From: Candidatus Portnoyibacteriota bacterium
GTDB taxonomy: Bacteria; Patescibacteriota; Minisyncoccia; RBG-13-40-8-A; JAUWHN01
DNA length: 15,169 nt
Direction of reading: 5' to 3'
NCBI GenBank assembly: GCA_030605865.1
Contig: JAUWHN010000045.1
Span: 1 to 15,169, forward strand
The notes below the pieces were generated by a model. It was not told the origin of the DNA, searched no databases, and worked only from the letters and a program-made list of their open reading frames with translations. How positions within the stretch are numbered: position 1 is the stretch's first letter; each line of letters begins with the position of its first letter. Shown in pieces: positions 1 to 6,168 of the stretch. Made by a program: the position numbers and the translations under genes.

Positions 1-2
1 AA

Positions 3-233
3 AAAACCCGAAGGAATCATTTAAAAAAATTTGAGCGTTGGAAAGAGTTTGCCTTAGTTATACTGGTGGCTATTCCCCTGCCTTTTACCGGTGCCTGGAC
101 TGGTTCTTTAGCGGCCTTTGTTTTTGGGATTCCAATTAAACGTGCTTTTCTCTTAATTGTTTTAGGAATTTTAATTGCCGGAGTAATTGTTAGCCTGGTG
201 ACCGTGGGGATAATTAGTTTACCAATTTTATGA
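3..233 (+). CDS. Small multidrug-export family membrane protein, C-terminal part (5' truncated)
   Basis: The frame is open from the window edge to TGA at 231-233 and gives the last 76 residues of a membrane protein. It reads VAIPLPFTGAWTGSLAAFVFG, followed by a long hydrophobic helix and a hydrophobic C-terminus. The segment IPLPxTGAWTG with a following hydrophobic stretch is the hallmark I associate with the small multidrug export protein family (COG2426 / Pfam Sm_multidrug_ex); transport function in this family is poorly established. At least two membrane segments are visible, at roughly residues 16-40 and 47-75 of the visible part. The stop overlaps the tpiA start as ATGA (230-233), so the two are probably co-transcribed. 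The start lies outside the window. Confidence 0.75.
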   Translation, partial: KTRRNHLKKFERWKEFALVILVAIPLPFTGAWTGSLAAFVFGIPIKRAFLLIVLGILIAGVIVSLVTVGIISLPIL

Positions 234-1000
234 AAACTTTTATTATTGGAAATTGGAAATGCAACCCAACAACTCAAGCTCAAGCTGAACAGCTTTTTGA
301 TACAGTTGAAAAGGGAATTAAGAGAATAAAATCCGCCAGCTGGCGGAATAAGAATATAGAAGTGGTTATTTGTCCTCCCTTTGTTTGGTTACCGCTTATC
401 AGTGCATCCGTCTGCGCCAAGGGCTTCGGCGGACTCGTCTTCGGCTCGCAGGATTGTTTTTGGGAACAGTCAGGCACTTATACTGGCGAGATTTCTCCAA
501 CAATGCTTAAAAATTTGGGTTGCTCTTATGTTATTATTGGCCATTCAGAAAGAAGAAAATATTTTAACGAAACCAATGAAACGGTTAATAAAAAACTTTT
601 ATCGGCTTTTAAAGTTAGGTTAAAACCAATTTTCTGCGTGGGCGAGCAGGAAGGAGAAGAAATGAGCTTGGTGGTAAAAAATCAATTAATTGAGGGCTTA
701 TCAGGTATAAAAAGGACTCAAATGAGAAATCTGATAATTGCCTACGAACCGGTCTGGGCAATCGGCACTGAAAATCCTTGCCAGCCGAATGAGGCCATGA
801 AAGCAATTCTGTTTATCAAAAAAACTTTAAGCGAACTTTACAACAGAGAATTAGCTGAAGAAATTCCTATTCTTTATGGCGGGAGCTTAAATAGTAAAAA
901 TGCTAAAGATTATATCAAAGAAGCCAAAATGAACGGATTATTAGTGGGAGGAACCAGCCTAGATGGAGGAGAGTTTATTAAAATTATTAAAAGTGTTTAG
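230..1000 (+). CDS. tpiA: Triosephosphate isomerase
   Basis: Interconverts dihydroxyacetone phosphate and glyceraldehyde 3-phosphate in cytosolic glycolysis. At 256 residues it has the normal length. The family residues are all visible: N8/K10 in NWK, catalytic H105 in IIGHSERR, catalytic E173 in AYEPVWAIGT, and the phosphate-binding YGGS (217-220) and GLLVGGTSL (237-245). The mobile loop reads GTENPC rather than the common GTGKTA, which is conservative enough to be active. Two GC-rich stretches look inserted relative to the family: SASWR (35-39, the 16-bp palindrome at 332-347) and roughly residues 60-70 (imperfect hairpin at 407-433). Both fall in surface segments between core elements. The ATG is shared with the upstream stop as ATGA, so translational coupling is likely. 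pgk follows 1 bp downstream, giving a two-gene glycolytic block. Confidence 0.97.
   Translation: MKTFIIGNWKCNPTTQAQAEQLFDTVEKGIKRIKSASWRNKNIEVVICPPFVWLPLISASVCAKGFGGLVFGSQDCFWEQSGTYTGEISPTMLKNLGCSYVIIGHSERRKYFNETNETVNKKLLSAFKVRLKPIFCVGEQEGEEMSLVVKNQLIEGLSGIKRTQMRNLIIAYEPVWAIGTENPCQPNEAMKAILFIKKTLSELYNRELAEEIPILYGGSLNSKNAKDYIKEAKMNGLLVGGTSLDGGEFIKIIKSV
332..347. repeat. 16-bp perfect palindrome, copy 1 (in tpiA)
   Basis: TCCGCCAGCTGGCGGA is a perfect inverted repeat set in AT-rich coding sequence. It is read in tpiA as S-A-S-W-R. The identical 16-mer recurs at 7859-7874 and a one-mismatch copy at 3184-3199, so it is a repeated element rather than a chance feature of tpiA. Confidence 0.85.
407..433. 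repeat. GC-rich imperfect hairpin in tpiA
   Basis: The arms 407-418 and 422-433 pair with eight Watson-Crick and two G-T positions and two mismatches around a 3-nt loop. The GC-rich patch continues to about 451. It encodes residues around VCAKGFGG, lying between the helix after beta-2 and the LVFGSQD strand, where other triosephosphate isomerases are shorter or variable. It is probably an older, decayed palindromic insertion. Confidence 0.55.
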
Positions 1001-1001
1001 T

Positions 1002-2177
1002 GTGCCTAAATTAAAAACCATAAAAGACATTAATTTTAAAAATAAACGCGTTTTAATGCGCGTTGATTTTAATGTGCCCTTAGAAAAAAAGAAAAAAATA
1101 GCCAAAATTAAAGCAGCTATACCTACTTTGAAATATTTAATCAAGCAAAAATCAAAGATTATCCTCATAAGTCATCTGAATCGTCCAAAGGGTAAAATTA
1201 TAGAAGAATTGCGTCTTGATTCTATTGCTAAAAAACTCAAAAAACTTTTAAGAAAAGAAGTTCAAAAGCTGGATAGTATTATTGGCAAAAAGGTTGAACA
1301 AGTTGTTGAGAAAATGAAACCGGGCGAGATTGTAATGTTGGAAAATATCCGTTTTTATCCTGAAGAAGAAAAAAATTCCCCTAAATTCGCTAAAGAATTA
1401 TCTAAATTAGGAGATGTTTTTATAAACGAAGCTTTTGCTGTTTCTCATCGCAAACATGCTTCAATTATTAGCATTACTAAATATTTGCCCTCGGTCGCCG
1501 GTCCTCTTTTTCAGCAAGAAATTAAAGAGTTAAATAAAATTCTTCATAAACCCGAGCGTCCTTTAGTAGTTGTTATTGGCGGGGCAAAAGTGGCAACTAA
1601 AATTAAAGTTATTGAAAAATTTCTCAAAAGAGCTGATAAATTAATTATAGCCGGAGCTTTGCCTAATACTATTTTTGCTGCCAGGGATATAAATATGGGC
1701 CAGTCTTTTGTTGAGAAAAACATGTTTAAAGTGGTGGAGAAATTGGATTTAGAAAGTCCGAAGCTCCAATTGCCAGTTGATTTTGTCTGTCAAAATTCTG
1801 AAATCGTTGTCAGAGGAATTAATGCCGTAAAAGAGAATGAATCAATTCTTGATATGGGTCCAAAAACTATCAAATTATTTTTAGAATCAATAAAAGATGC
1901 TAAGACGATTGTTTGGAATGGACCGTTGGGGGTAGTAGAAAAAAAGCCCTTTGATAGGGCGTCAGAAATTTTAGCTAAGGCAATTGCTCAAAGTAGGGCT
2001 TATTCAATTGTCGGCGGAGGCGACACAGCTGCCTTTATAAAAAAACTGGGTTTAGAAAAAAAGTTTAATTACGTTTCCACCGGCGGCGGAGCAATGTTGG
2101 AATACCTCGCTAACGGAACTTTGCCGGGGATAGAAGCCTTAAATAAAAAAATAGAATGCAAAAGCAATGGAAAATAA
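1002..2177 (+). CDS. pgk: Phosphoglycerate kinase
   Basis: Transfers phosphate between 1,3-bisphosphoglycerate and ADP in glycolysis. With the GTG at 1002 the protein is 391 residues and starts MPKLKTIKD, the usual distance ahead of RVDFNVPL (20-26). An in-frame ATG at 963 would add 13 residues inside tpiA that do not resemble the family, and a GTG at 993 is also possible. Visible motifs are SHLNRPKG (57-64), LENIRFYPEEEKN, INEAFAVSHRKHAS (substrate arginine and histidine), GGAKVATK (194-201), WNGPLGVVE, GGGDTAA (338-344) and STGGGAMLEYLANG. All are canonical, with small substitutions such as HLNRP for HLGRP. The start is 1 bp after the tpiA stop. The 3' end overlaps recJ by 22 bp. Confidence 0.96.
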   Translation: MPKLKTIKDINFKNKRVLMRVDFNVPLEKKKKIAKIKAAIPTLKYLIKQKSKIILISHLNRPKGKIIEELRLDSIAKKLKKLLRKEVQKLDSIIGKKVEQVVEKMKPGEIVMLENIRFYPEEEKNSPKFAKELSKLGDVFINEAFAVSHRKHASIISITKYLPSVAGPLFQQEIKELNKILHKPERPLVVVIGGAKVATKIKVIEKFLKRADKLIIAGALPNTIFAARDINMGQSFVEKNMFKVVEKLDLESPKLQLPVDFVCQNSEIVVRGINAVKENESILDMGPKTIKLFLESIKDAKTIVWNGPLGVVEKKPFDRASEILAKAIAQSRAYSIVGGGDTAAFIKKLGLEKKFNYVSTGGGAMLEYLANGTLPGIEALNKKIECKSNGK

Positions 2178-3862
2178 ATAAGAAAGCGCCGAAGGCGTTT
2201 TTAAATAAGTTTCCGGAATATTCAAGAATGACCTTACAGTTACTTTGGGACAGAAAATTGAAAACTCAAAAAGCGATTGATGAGTTTTTTAATCCTGATT
2301 ATGACGAAGACCTTCATGATCCTTTTTTAATGAAAGGAATGAAAGAAGCAGTGGAAAGAATAGCAAAAGCCCTGAAAAACAAAGAAAAAATCACAATTTT
2401 CGGAGATTACGATGCTGATGGAGTTTGCGGCACAGCAATTTTAAGCGAAACCCTTAAGGCCCTGGGGAACGACCCCGACATTTATATACCCGATAGAAAT
2501 AAAGAGGGCTATGGTTTAAATCTTGAGGCAGTAAAAGAGGTTGCTGCTAAAAAAACCAACCTAATCATCACTATTGATTGCGGAATTACTGATTTTGAAG
2601 AAGTCAAATTAGCTAATAAATTGGGAATGGACGTAGTTGTTGTTGACCACCACGAAGTTCATGACAAAATCCCAACGGCCGTTGCTATTGTTAATCCATG
2701 TCAAAAAGGAGAAAAATATCCTTTTAAAGAGTTAGCAGCTGCAGGAGTGGCATTCAAAGTCGTCCAGGCTCTTCTATGCCAAATACGAGCTACCAAATAC
2801 GAGCTACCAGAAAGCTGGGAGAAATGGCTTTTGGATTTAGTGGCGATTGCTACGGTTGCCGATATCATGCCCTTGCTCGGCGAAAACAGAACTCTTGTTA
2901 AATACGGCTTAGTAGTTCTTGCTCAGGCCAAAAGATTGGGACTTCAGGAATTAATGAAGACTGCAAGAATTAAATCAACATTAGATGCTTATACTTTAGG
3001 TTATATTATCGGTCCCCGACTTAATGCTGCCGGCCGAATGGCTCATGCCACCACTGCTTACGAAGTGTTAGTTACAAAATCAAAAAAAGAGGCTGAAACT
3101 TTAGCCAGGAGGTTAAATGAAAAAAATCAAGAAAGGCAGAGATTAACAAATAGGATTATACAGGAAGTAGAGAGTCGTTTGAATCTGCCAGCTGGCGGAA
3201 GAGGGAAATTAATTTTTCAGGGAGATGAAAATTGGCCAATCGGAATAGTGGGTTTAATTGCCGGCCGCATAACTGACAGATATTATCGTCCAACAGTTAT
3301 TTTTCAAAAAACAAAAGATGAAAGCAAGGGTTCGGCTCGAAGCATTCCTTGTTTTAATATTATTGAAGCGATTTCCGAGTGCAAAGAGCTATTGAAAGAT
3401 TTTGGCGGCCATCCCGGAGCAGCTGGTTTTACGGTTCCCAATAAAAATTTAAAAAAATTTGAACAAAGACTTTTAAAATTTGCTAATAAAAAAATCAAGA
3501 AAGAAGATTTGATTCCTTTGCTGAATATTGATTTAGAATTGGAACCCGAAGAATTGAATTTTGAAATATATGAAGAGATTCAAAGATTCGCTCCTTTTGG
3601 CAAAGAAAATCCCAGACCCTTATTTTTAATCAAAGATTTAAAAATCTCTAATTTCAGAGCAGTTGGAAATAATTGCAGTCATTTAAAAATGTATTTAACT
3701 AGTAAGATTAAAGGATTTCAGGCAATAGGTTTTGGTTTAGGCGATTTTTGTGATAAAATAAAGCAAAGTGATAAAGTTGACGTTGTTTTTGAATTGATTA
3801 CTGATGAGTGGAATGGAGCAAGGAAATTACAGCTTAAAATAATAGATTTGAAAAAAGTATGA
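2156..3862 (+). CDS. recJ: Single-stranded-DNA-specific 5'-3' exonuclease RecJ
   Basis: DHH-family nuclease that degrades single-stranded DNA 5'-3' in recombination and mismatch or base-excision repair. At 568 residues it matches RecJ. In order: N-terminal segment with HDPFLMKGMKEAVERI (54-69); DHH domain with DYDADG (84-89), TIDCGITD (139-146) and DHH (164-166); VADIMPLLGENR (234-245); IIGPRLNAAGRM (284-295); DHHA1 domain with KGSARS (391-396) and GGHPGAAGF (417-425); then a C-terminal OB-fold-like part. The metal ligands expected in motifs I-IV are present. The ATG lies 22 bp inside pgk with no convincing Shine-Dalgarno. Two oddities are an inserted-looking segment IRATKYELPES made by a 14-bp tandem duplication (2781-2808), and LPAGG from a palindrome copy (3184-3199). 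The stop overlaps the next gene as ATGA. Confidence 0.96.
   Translation: MQKQWKINKKAPKAFLNKFPEYSRMTLQLLWDRKLKTQKAIDEFFNPDYDEDLHDPFLMKGMKEAVERIAKALKNKEKITIFGDYDADGVCGTAILSETLKALGNDPDIYIPDRNKEGYGLNLEAVKEVAAKKTNLIITIDCGITDFEEVKLANKLGMDVVVVDHHEVHDKIPTAVAIVNPCQKGEKYPFKELAAAGVAFKVVQALLCQIRATKYELPESWEKWLLDLVAIATVADIMPLLGENRTLVKYGLVVLAQAKRLGLQELMKTARIKSTLDAYTLGYIIGPRLNAAGRMAHATTAYEVLVTKSKKEAETLARRLNEKNQERQRLTNRIIQEVESRLNLPAGGRGKLIFQGDENWPIGIVGLIAGRITDRYYRPTVIFQKTKDESKGSARSIPCFNIIEAISECKELLKDFGGHPGAAGFTVPNKNLKKFEQRLLKFANKKIKKEDLIPLLNIDLELEPEELNFEIYEEIQRFAPFGKENPRPLFLIKDLKISNFRAVGNNCSHLKMYLTSKIKGFQAIGFGLGDFCDKIKQSDKVDVVFELITDEWNGARKLQLKIIDLKKV
2184..2200. repeat. Short hairpin near recJ start
   Basis: AAGCGCC at 2184-2190 and GGCGTTT at 2194-2200 form a hairpin with a GAA loop and one G-T pair. 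It lies 7 bp after the pgk stop and encodes KAPKAF near the RecJ N-terminus. It may be another mini-palindrome or an mRNA hairpin affecting coupling; only the symmetry is seen. Confidence 0.45.
2781..2808 (+). repeat. 14-bp perfect tandem duplication in recJ
   Basis: AAATACGAGCTACC occurs twice in direct tandem. A 14-bp unit is not a multiple of three, yet the recJ frame stays open through it (encoding IRATKYELPE). Either the original sequence had a compensating change or a larger multiple was inserted. Confidence 0.85.
3184..3199. repeat. 16-bp palindrome, copy 2 (in recJ)
   Basis: TCTGCCAGCTGGCGGA differs from the copies at 332-347 and 7859-7874 by one base (C to T at the third position), so one pair becomes T-G. 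It lies in recJ and encodes L-P-A-G-G in a segment just before KLIFQGDENWPIGIVG, outside the nuclease motifs. It is read in a different frame from the other two copies. Confidence 0.75.
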
Positions 3863-4305
3863 AAATTATTATCTATACAGATGGTGGTTCGCGCGGTAAT
3901 CCCGGCCCCGCAGCAATCGGGGTGATTTTTACCAATGAAAAAGGTAGGGTGCTTAAAGAATATGCTCAGAAAATTGGCCGGGCCACTAATAATGAAGTTG
4001 AATATGAGGCAGTTATTTTTGCTCTGCAAAAAGCAAAACTACTTTTTGGCAAGAAAAAAGTAAAAAATATGGAAGTAGAAGTAAAAATGGACAGCGAATT
4101 TGTAGCCAAACAGTTAAATGCACAGTATAAGATTCTGGATAGAAAAATTGAGCAGTTATTTCTTAAAATCTGGAATTTAAAAATAAATTTTGGCAAAATT
4201 ACTTTTAAACATATTCCTCGTTCGGAGAATAAAGAGGCTGACAAATTAGTCAACCGCGCTTTGGATTATAAAGGAGAACGAGGAATAACCTTGCCGGGGA
4301 TTTGA
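3859..4305 (+). CDS. rnhA: Ribonuclease HI
   Basis: Cleaves the RNA strand of RNA-DNA hybrids, for example primers and R-loops. At 148 residues it has the typical size. The DEDD metal-binding set is visible: D8 in YTDGGSRGNPGP, E48 in TNNEVEYEA, D78 in KMDSEFVAKQL, and D128 in HIPRSENKEADKLVN. These mark the YTDGG-type single-domain bacterial or archaeal RNase HI with no N-terminal hybrid-binding domain. It starts in a 4-bp ATGA overlap with recJ, suggesting a coupled repair/replication pair. The -35 box of the rnpB promoter overlaps its stop codon (4303-4305). Confidence 0.94.
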   Translation: MKIIIYTDGGSRGNPGPAAIGVIFTNEKGRVLKEYAQKIGRATNNEVEYEAVIFALQKAKLLFGKKKVKNMEVEVKMDSEFVAKQLNAQYKILDRKIEQLFLKIWNLKINFGKITFKHIPRSENKEADKLVNRALDYKGERGITLPGI

Positions 4306-4330
4306 CATTTTTTCTTAAATTTGTTAAGAT
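4302..4330 (+). promoter_or_regulatory. Strong sigma70-type promoter for rnpB
   Basis: TTGACA at 4302-4307, a 17-bp spacer and TAAGAT at 4325-4330. The expected start 6-7 bp downstream falls at 4336-4337, exactly where the RNase P P1 helix begins, so promoter and RNA end support each other. The -35 box spans the RNase HI stop codon. Confidence 0.88.
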
Positions 4331-4357
4331 TAAAGTGTCGGGCAAGAGAGATGATCG

Positions 4358-4375
4358 ATCCGATGTCCATCGGAT
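4358..4375. repeat. Palindrome in rnpB, copy 1 (P3 region)
   Basis: ATCCGATGTCCATCGGAT folds on itself and contains the 14-nt core CCGATGTCCATCGG, which recurs at 4633-4646 in the same RNA. It sits just before the GGAAAGTCC signature, where helix P3 is expected. Confidence 0.8.
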
Positions 4376-4393
4376 AGGAAAGTCCGAACACTC

Positions 4394-4412
4394 GTCCGAA
4401 GTAACTTCGGAC
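4394..4412. repeat. Extra perfect hairpin in rnpB
   Basis: GTCCGAAG (4394-4401) and CTTCGGAC (4405-4412) pair perfectly around TAA. Compared with the E. coli RNA from memory, this adds a short hairpin shortly after conserved region I. It may be another palindromic insertion or a lineage-specific helix. Confidence 0.55.
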
Positions 4413-4630
4413 AGCAGCCTAGCGGGTAACACCCGTCGTCCGCGAGGATAGGGATGCGAACAGAGACGGTTTTGTTCGAAAGAACAAAACCGCCCGGTCG
4501 AATGACTGGGCGAATTCCGTAGCAATGCGGAAATGAAACGGCTAAATTCCTAGGTGAGTGCAAGAGCAAACATCATCAAGGTAGCTCGCATGAGTTCGTC
4601 AGTAATGGCGATCCCAGATAGATGATCATC

Positions 4631-4648
4631 CCCCGATGTCCATCGGGG
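4631..4648. repeat. Palindrome in rnpB, copy 2 (3' domain)
   Basis: CCCCGATGTCCATCGGGG shares the 14-nt core with 4360-4373. It sits between AGATGATCATC and the ACAAAATTCGGCTTA segment, a place where RNase P RNAs carry a variable short hairpin. Confidence 0.8.
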
Positions 4649-4677
4649 AACAAAATTCGGCTTACGACTTGCCCGAC

Positions 4678-4715
4678 ATCAAAAATTCTTAAGAATATTC
4701 TTGAGGATTTTTGAT
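4678..4715 (+). terminator. 38-bp AT-rich inverted repeat just after rnpB
   Basis: Arms 4678-4696 and 4697-4715 are complementary at 17 of 19 positions, with A-tract and T-tract ends (ATCAAAAAT ... ATTTTTGAT). It begins on the last base of the P1 helix. It could be an rnpB terminator or a 3'-processing hairpin. The symmetry is certain; the function is inferred. Confidence 0.5.
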
Positions 4716-4718
4716 TTG

Positions 4719-4747
4719 ACCCCGACGTAACATCGGGGTTGATTTTT
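4719..4747 (+). terminator. GC-rich hairpin with T-rich tail (probable rnpB terminator)
   Basis: ACCCCGA (4719-4725) pairs with TCGGGGT (4733-4739) around a 7-nt loop and is followed by TTGATTTTT. The stem resembles the CCCCGATGTCCATCGGGG element within rnpB. Its tail overlaps the -35 box of the next promoter. Confidence 0.6.
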
Positions 4748-4767
4748 AACCGATTTTGAACTACAAT
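4739..4767 (+). promoter_or_regulatory. Promoter for the sugar-phosphate transferase, giving a near-leaderless mRNA
   Basis: TTGATT at 4739-4744, a 17-bp spacer and TACAAT at 4762-4767. The ATG at 4777 is only 10 nt past the -10 box, so transcription should start at 4774-4777 with a leader of 0-3 nt and no room for a ribosome-binding site. Confidence 0.75.
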
Positions 4768-4776
4768 TAAACCGAT

Positions 4777-6165
4777 ATGAAGAAATCCGAACTTATATTC
4801 AGTACTCTGCTTGTCCCGGTTGATTTTTTGATGATTTTAGTGGCTGGAATAGCTGCCTATTTTTTGCGAACCAGTCCCCTTCTAATCGAATGGCGACCAG
4901 TACTTTTTAGTTTAAATTTGCCTTTTTCCCGGTTTTTAGTGATTTTAATCGCAGCAACCATTTTTACCTTGATTGTTTTTGCCTTGTCCGGTCTTTATAA
5001 AATAAGGGCTTCTCGCAAGCTATTCGAGGAATCTTCTCAAGTGGCAATTAGCATTTCGGCAACAGTGTTAGCCATTATTGTTTTTCTATTTTTAATAGGA
5101 AAGGAGTTTGAATCAAGATTTATTCTTTTGACGACTTGGATTCTAGCCATTTTATTTGTTTTTATAGGTCGCTTTTTTATTAAAAAACTTCAACGGTATT
5201 TGGTAGGAAAATATAACATTGGAACTCATAATGTTTTAGTTATTGGAGGCGATGGGATGAGTAAAAATATTATAAAAGAAATTGGCCGGCAGCCCGATTT
5301 GGGCTATCGAATTGTCAGACATTTTCCTGAATTAGATGTAGAAAAAATTAAGCGAGCAGTTAAAAATCCCAGCGTTGATACTGTTATTCTTGCTAGTCCA
5401 AGATATGAACGAAAAGAAATTCTGGACATTCTGGATTTTTGTGACGAGTATAGGGTGGGATTTAAATTTGTTCCCAATCTTTTTCAGACTTTAACCACCA
5501 ATATTGAGATTGACACTTTTGGCGGAGTACCATTAATCGAAATAAAAAAGACCCCCTTGGACGGTTGGGGCAAGATAATAAAACGCGGAGTTGATATTCT
5601 TGGTTCGGCCACGGGCCTGTTCTTACTTTGGCCGTTCTTTTTGCTTACGGGTCTAATTATAAAATTAGATTCTTCTGGGCCGGTTTTTGTTAGATTAAAA
5701 AGAATTAGCCAGGGAAAAGAATTTAACCTTTTTAAATTTCGTTCAATGGTGAAAAATGCCGAGGCGCTTAAAAAGGAGCTTTTAAAATATAATGAGAGAA
5801 AAGGCGGTCCTTTATTTAAAATGAAAAAGGACCCCAGGATAACAAAAGTTGGAAATGTGCTTAGAAAGATTCGCCTGGACGAACTTCCTCAGTTAATTAA
5901 TGTTTTAAAAGGAGAGATAAGCTTGGTTGGTCCAAGACCCCATCAGCCAGACGAGATAGCCAAGTACGAAAAACATCACAAAAAGGTTTTACTTATAAAG
6001 TCAGGAATGACTGGATTAGCCCAGGTTGGCGGGAGCTCGGATTTGCCTTTTGAAGAAGAGATTAAATTAGATGCTCATTATGTTGAAAATTGGTCACTGA
6101 AAAAAGATATCTATATTTTGCTGAAGACGTTCCTGGTGCTTTTCACGGACCGTTCAGCTTGTTAA
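4777..6165 (+). CDS. Polyprenyl-phosphate sugar-1-phosphate transferase (exopolysaccharide initiating enzyme)
   Basis: Predicted to transfer a sugar-1-phosphate from a nucleotide sugar to undecaprenyl phosphate at the inner membrane face, the first step of a surface polysaccharide or glycan. The protein has 462 residues: four N-terminal membrane helices (about 13-32, 52-74, 92-108, 116-134), a nucleotide-binding-like central domain (about 150-255, with LVIGGDG), then the bacterial sugar transferase domain. That domain shows KRGVDILGS (269-277), a re-entrant/transmembrane helix (277-297), SGPVF, FKFRSM (319-324), RLDELPQLINVLKGE (366-380), LVGPRPH (383-389) and GMTGLAQVGG. The catalytic DE pair (368-369) and PRP are intact. 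The length matches the large WbaP/EPS-type enzymes. The sugar cannot be told from sequence. A GT4 enzyme starts 3 bp downstream. Confidence 0.93.
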   Translation: MKKSELIFSTLLVPVDFLMILVAGIAAYFLRTSPLLIEWRPVLFSLNLPFSRFLVILIAATIFTLIVFALSGLYKIRASRKLFEESSQVAISISATVLAIIVFLFLIGKEFESRFILLTTWILAILFVFIGRFFIKKLQRYLVGKYNIGTHNVLVIGGDGMSKNIIKEIGRQPDLGYRIVRHFPELDVEKIKRAVKNPSVDTVILASPRYERKEILDILDFCDEYRVGFKFVPNLFQTLTTNIEIDTFGGVPLIEIKKTPLDGWGKIIKRGVDILGSATGLFLLWPFFLLTGLIIKLDSSGPVFVRLKRISQGKEFNLFKFRSMVKNAEALKKELLKYNERKGGPLFKMKKDPRITKVGNVLRKIRLDELPQLINVLKGEISLVGPRPHQPDEIAKYEKHHKKVLLIKSGMTGLAQVGGSSDLPFEEEIKLDAHYVENWSLKKDIYILLKTFLVLFTDRSAC

Positions 6166-6168
6166 TTT

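Larger units (their letters stand above)
4336..4678 (+). ncRNA. rnpB: RNase P RNA
   Basis: Catalytic RNA that removes the 5' leader of tRNA precursors. The 5' segment TGTCGGGCAAG (4336-4346) is perfectly complementary to CTTGCCCGACA (4668-4678), forming helix P1. The signature AGGAAAGTCCGAACAC (from 4376) matches conserved region I. Further on are AACAGAGA (4460-4467), GTGCAAGAGCAAAC (near 4558-4571), AGATAGATGATCATC and ACAAAATTCGGCTTA (4650-4664), which corresponds to conserved region V, usually ACAGAACCCGGCUUA. The length, about 343 nt, fits the bacterial type. A GAAA-capped 11-bp hairpin is at 4467-4492. Unusual points are two copies of one palindrome core (4358-4375 and 4631-4648), an extra hairpin at 4394-4412, and no obvious AGGGTGAAAGGGTG block. 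The antisense open frames here are not real genes. Confidence 0.93.

Noticed and set aside
381..623. 80-codon plus-strand frame inside tpiA
   Set aside because: It is out of frame with a complete tpiA; its odd composition comes from the GC-rich hairpin insertion.
963..1001. ATG at 963 as the pgk start
   Set aside because: It would add 13 residues overlapping tpiA with no counterpart in phosphoglycerate kinases. GTG 1002 gives the normal N-terminus and 391 residues; GTG 993 remains possible.
4250..4569. Antisense open frames of 79-91 codons over rnpB
   Set aside because: They lie inside a clearly recognised RNase P RNA with matching P1 ends and promoter. The translations look like no protein family and are low-complexity by-products of structured RNA.
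4631..4739. CCCCGATGTCCATCGGGG and neighbouring hairpin as operator sites for a repressor
   Set aside because: The first is within mature RNase P RNA and the second fits a terminator. No regulator gene is nearby, so an operator role has no support.
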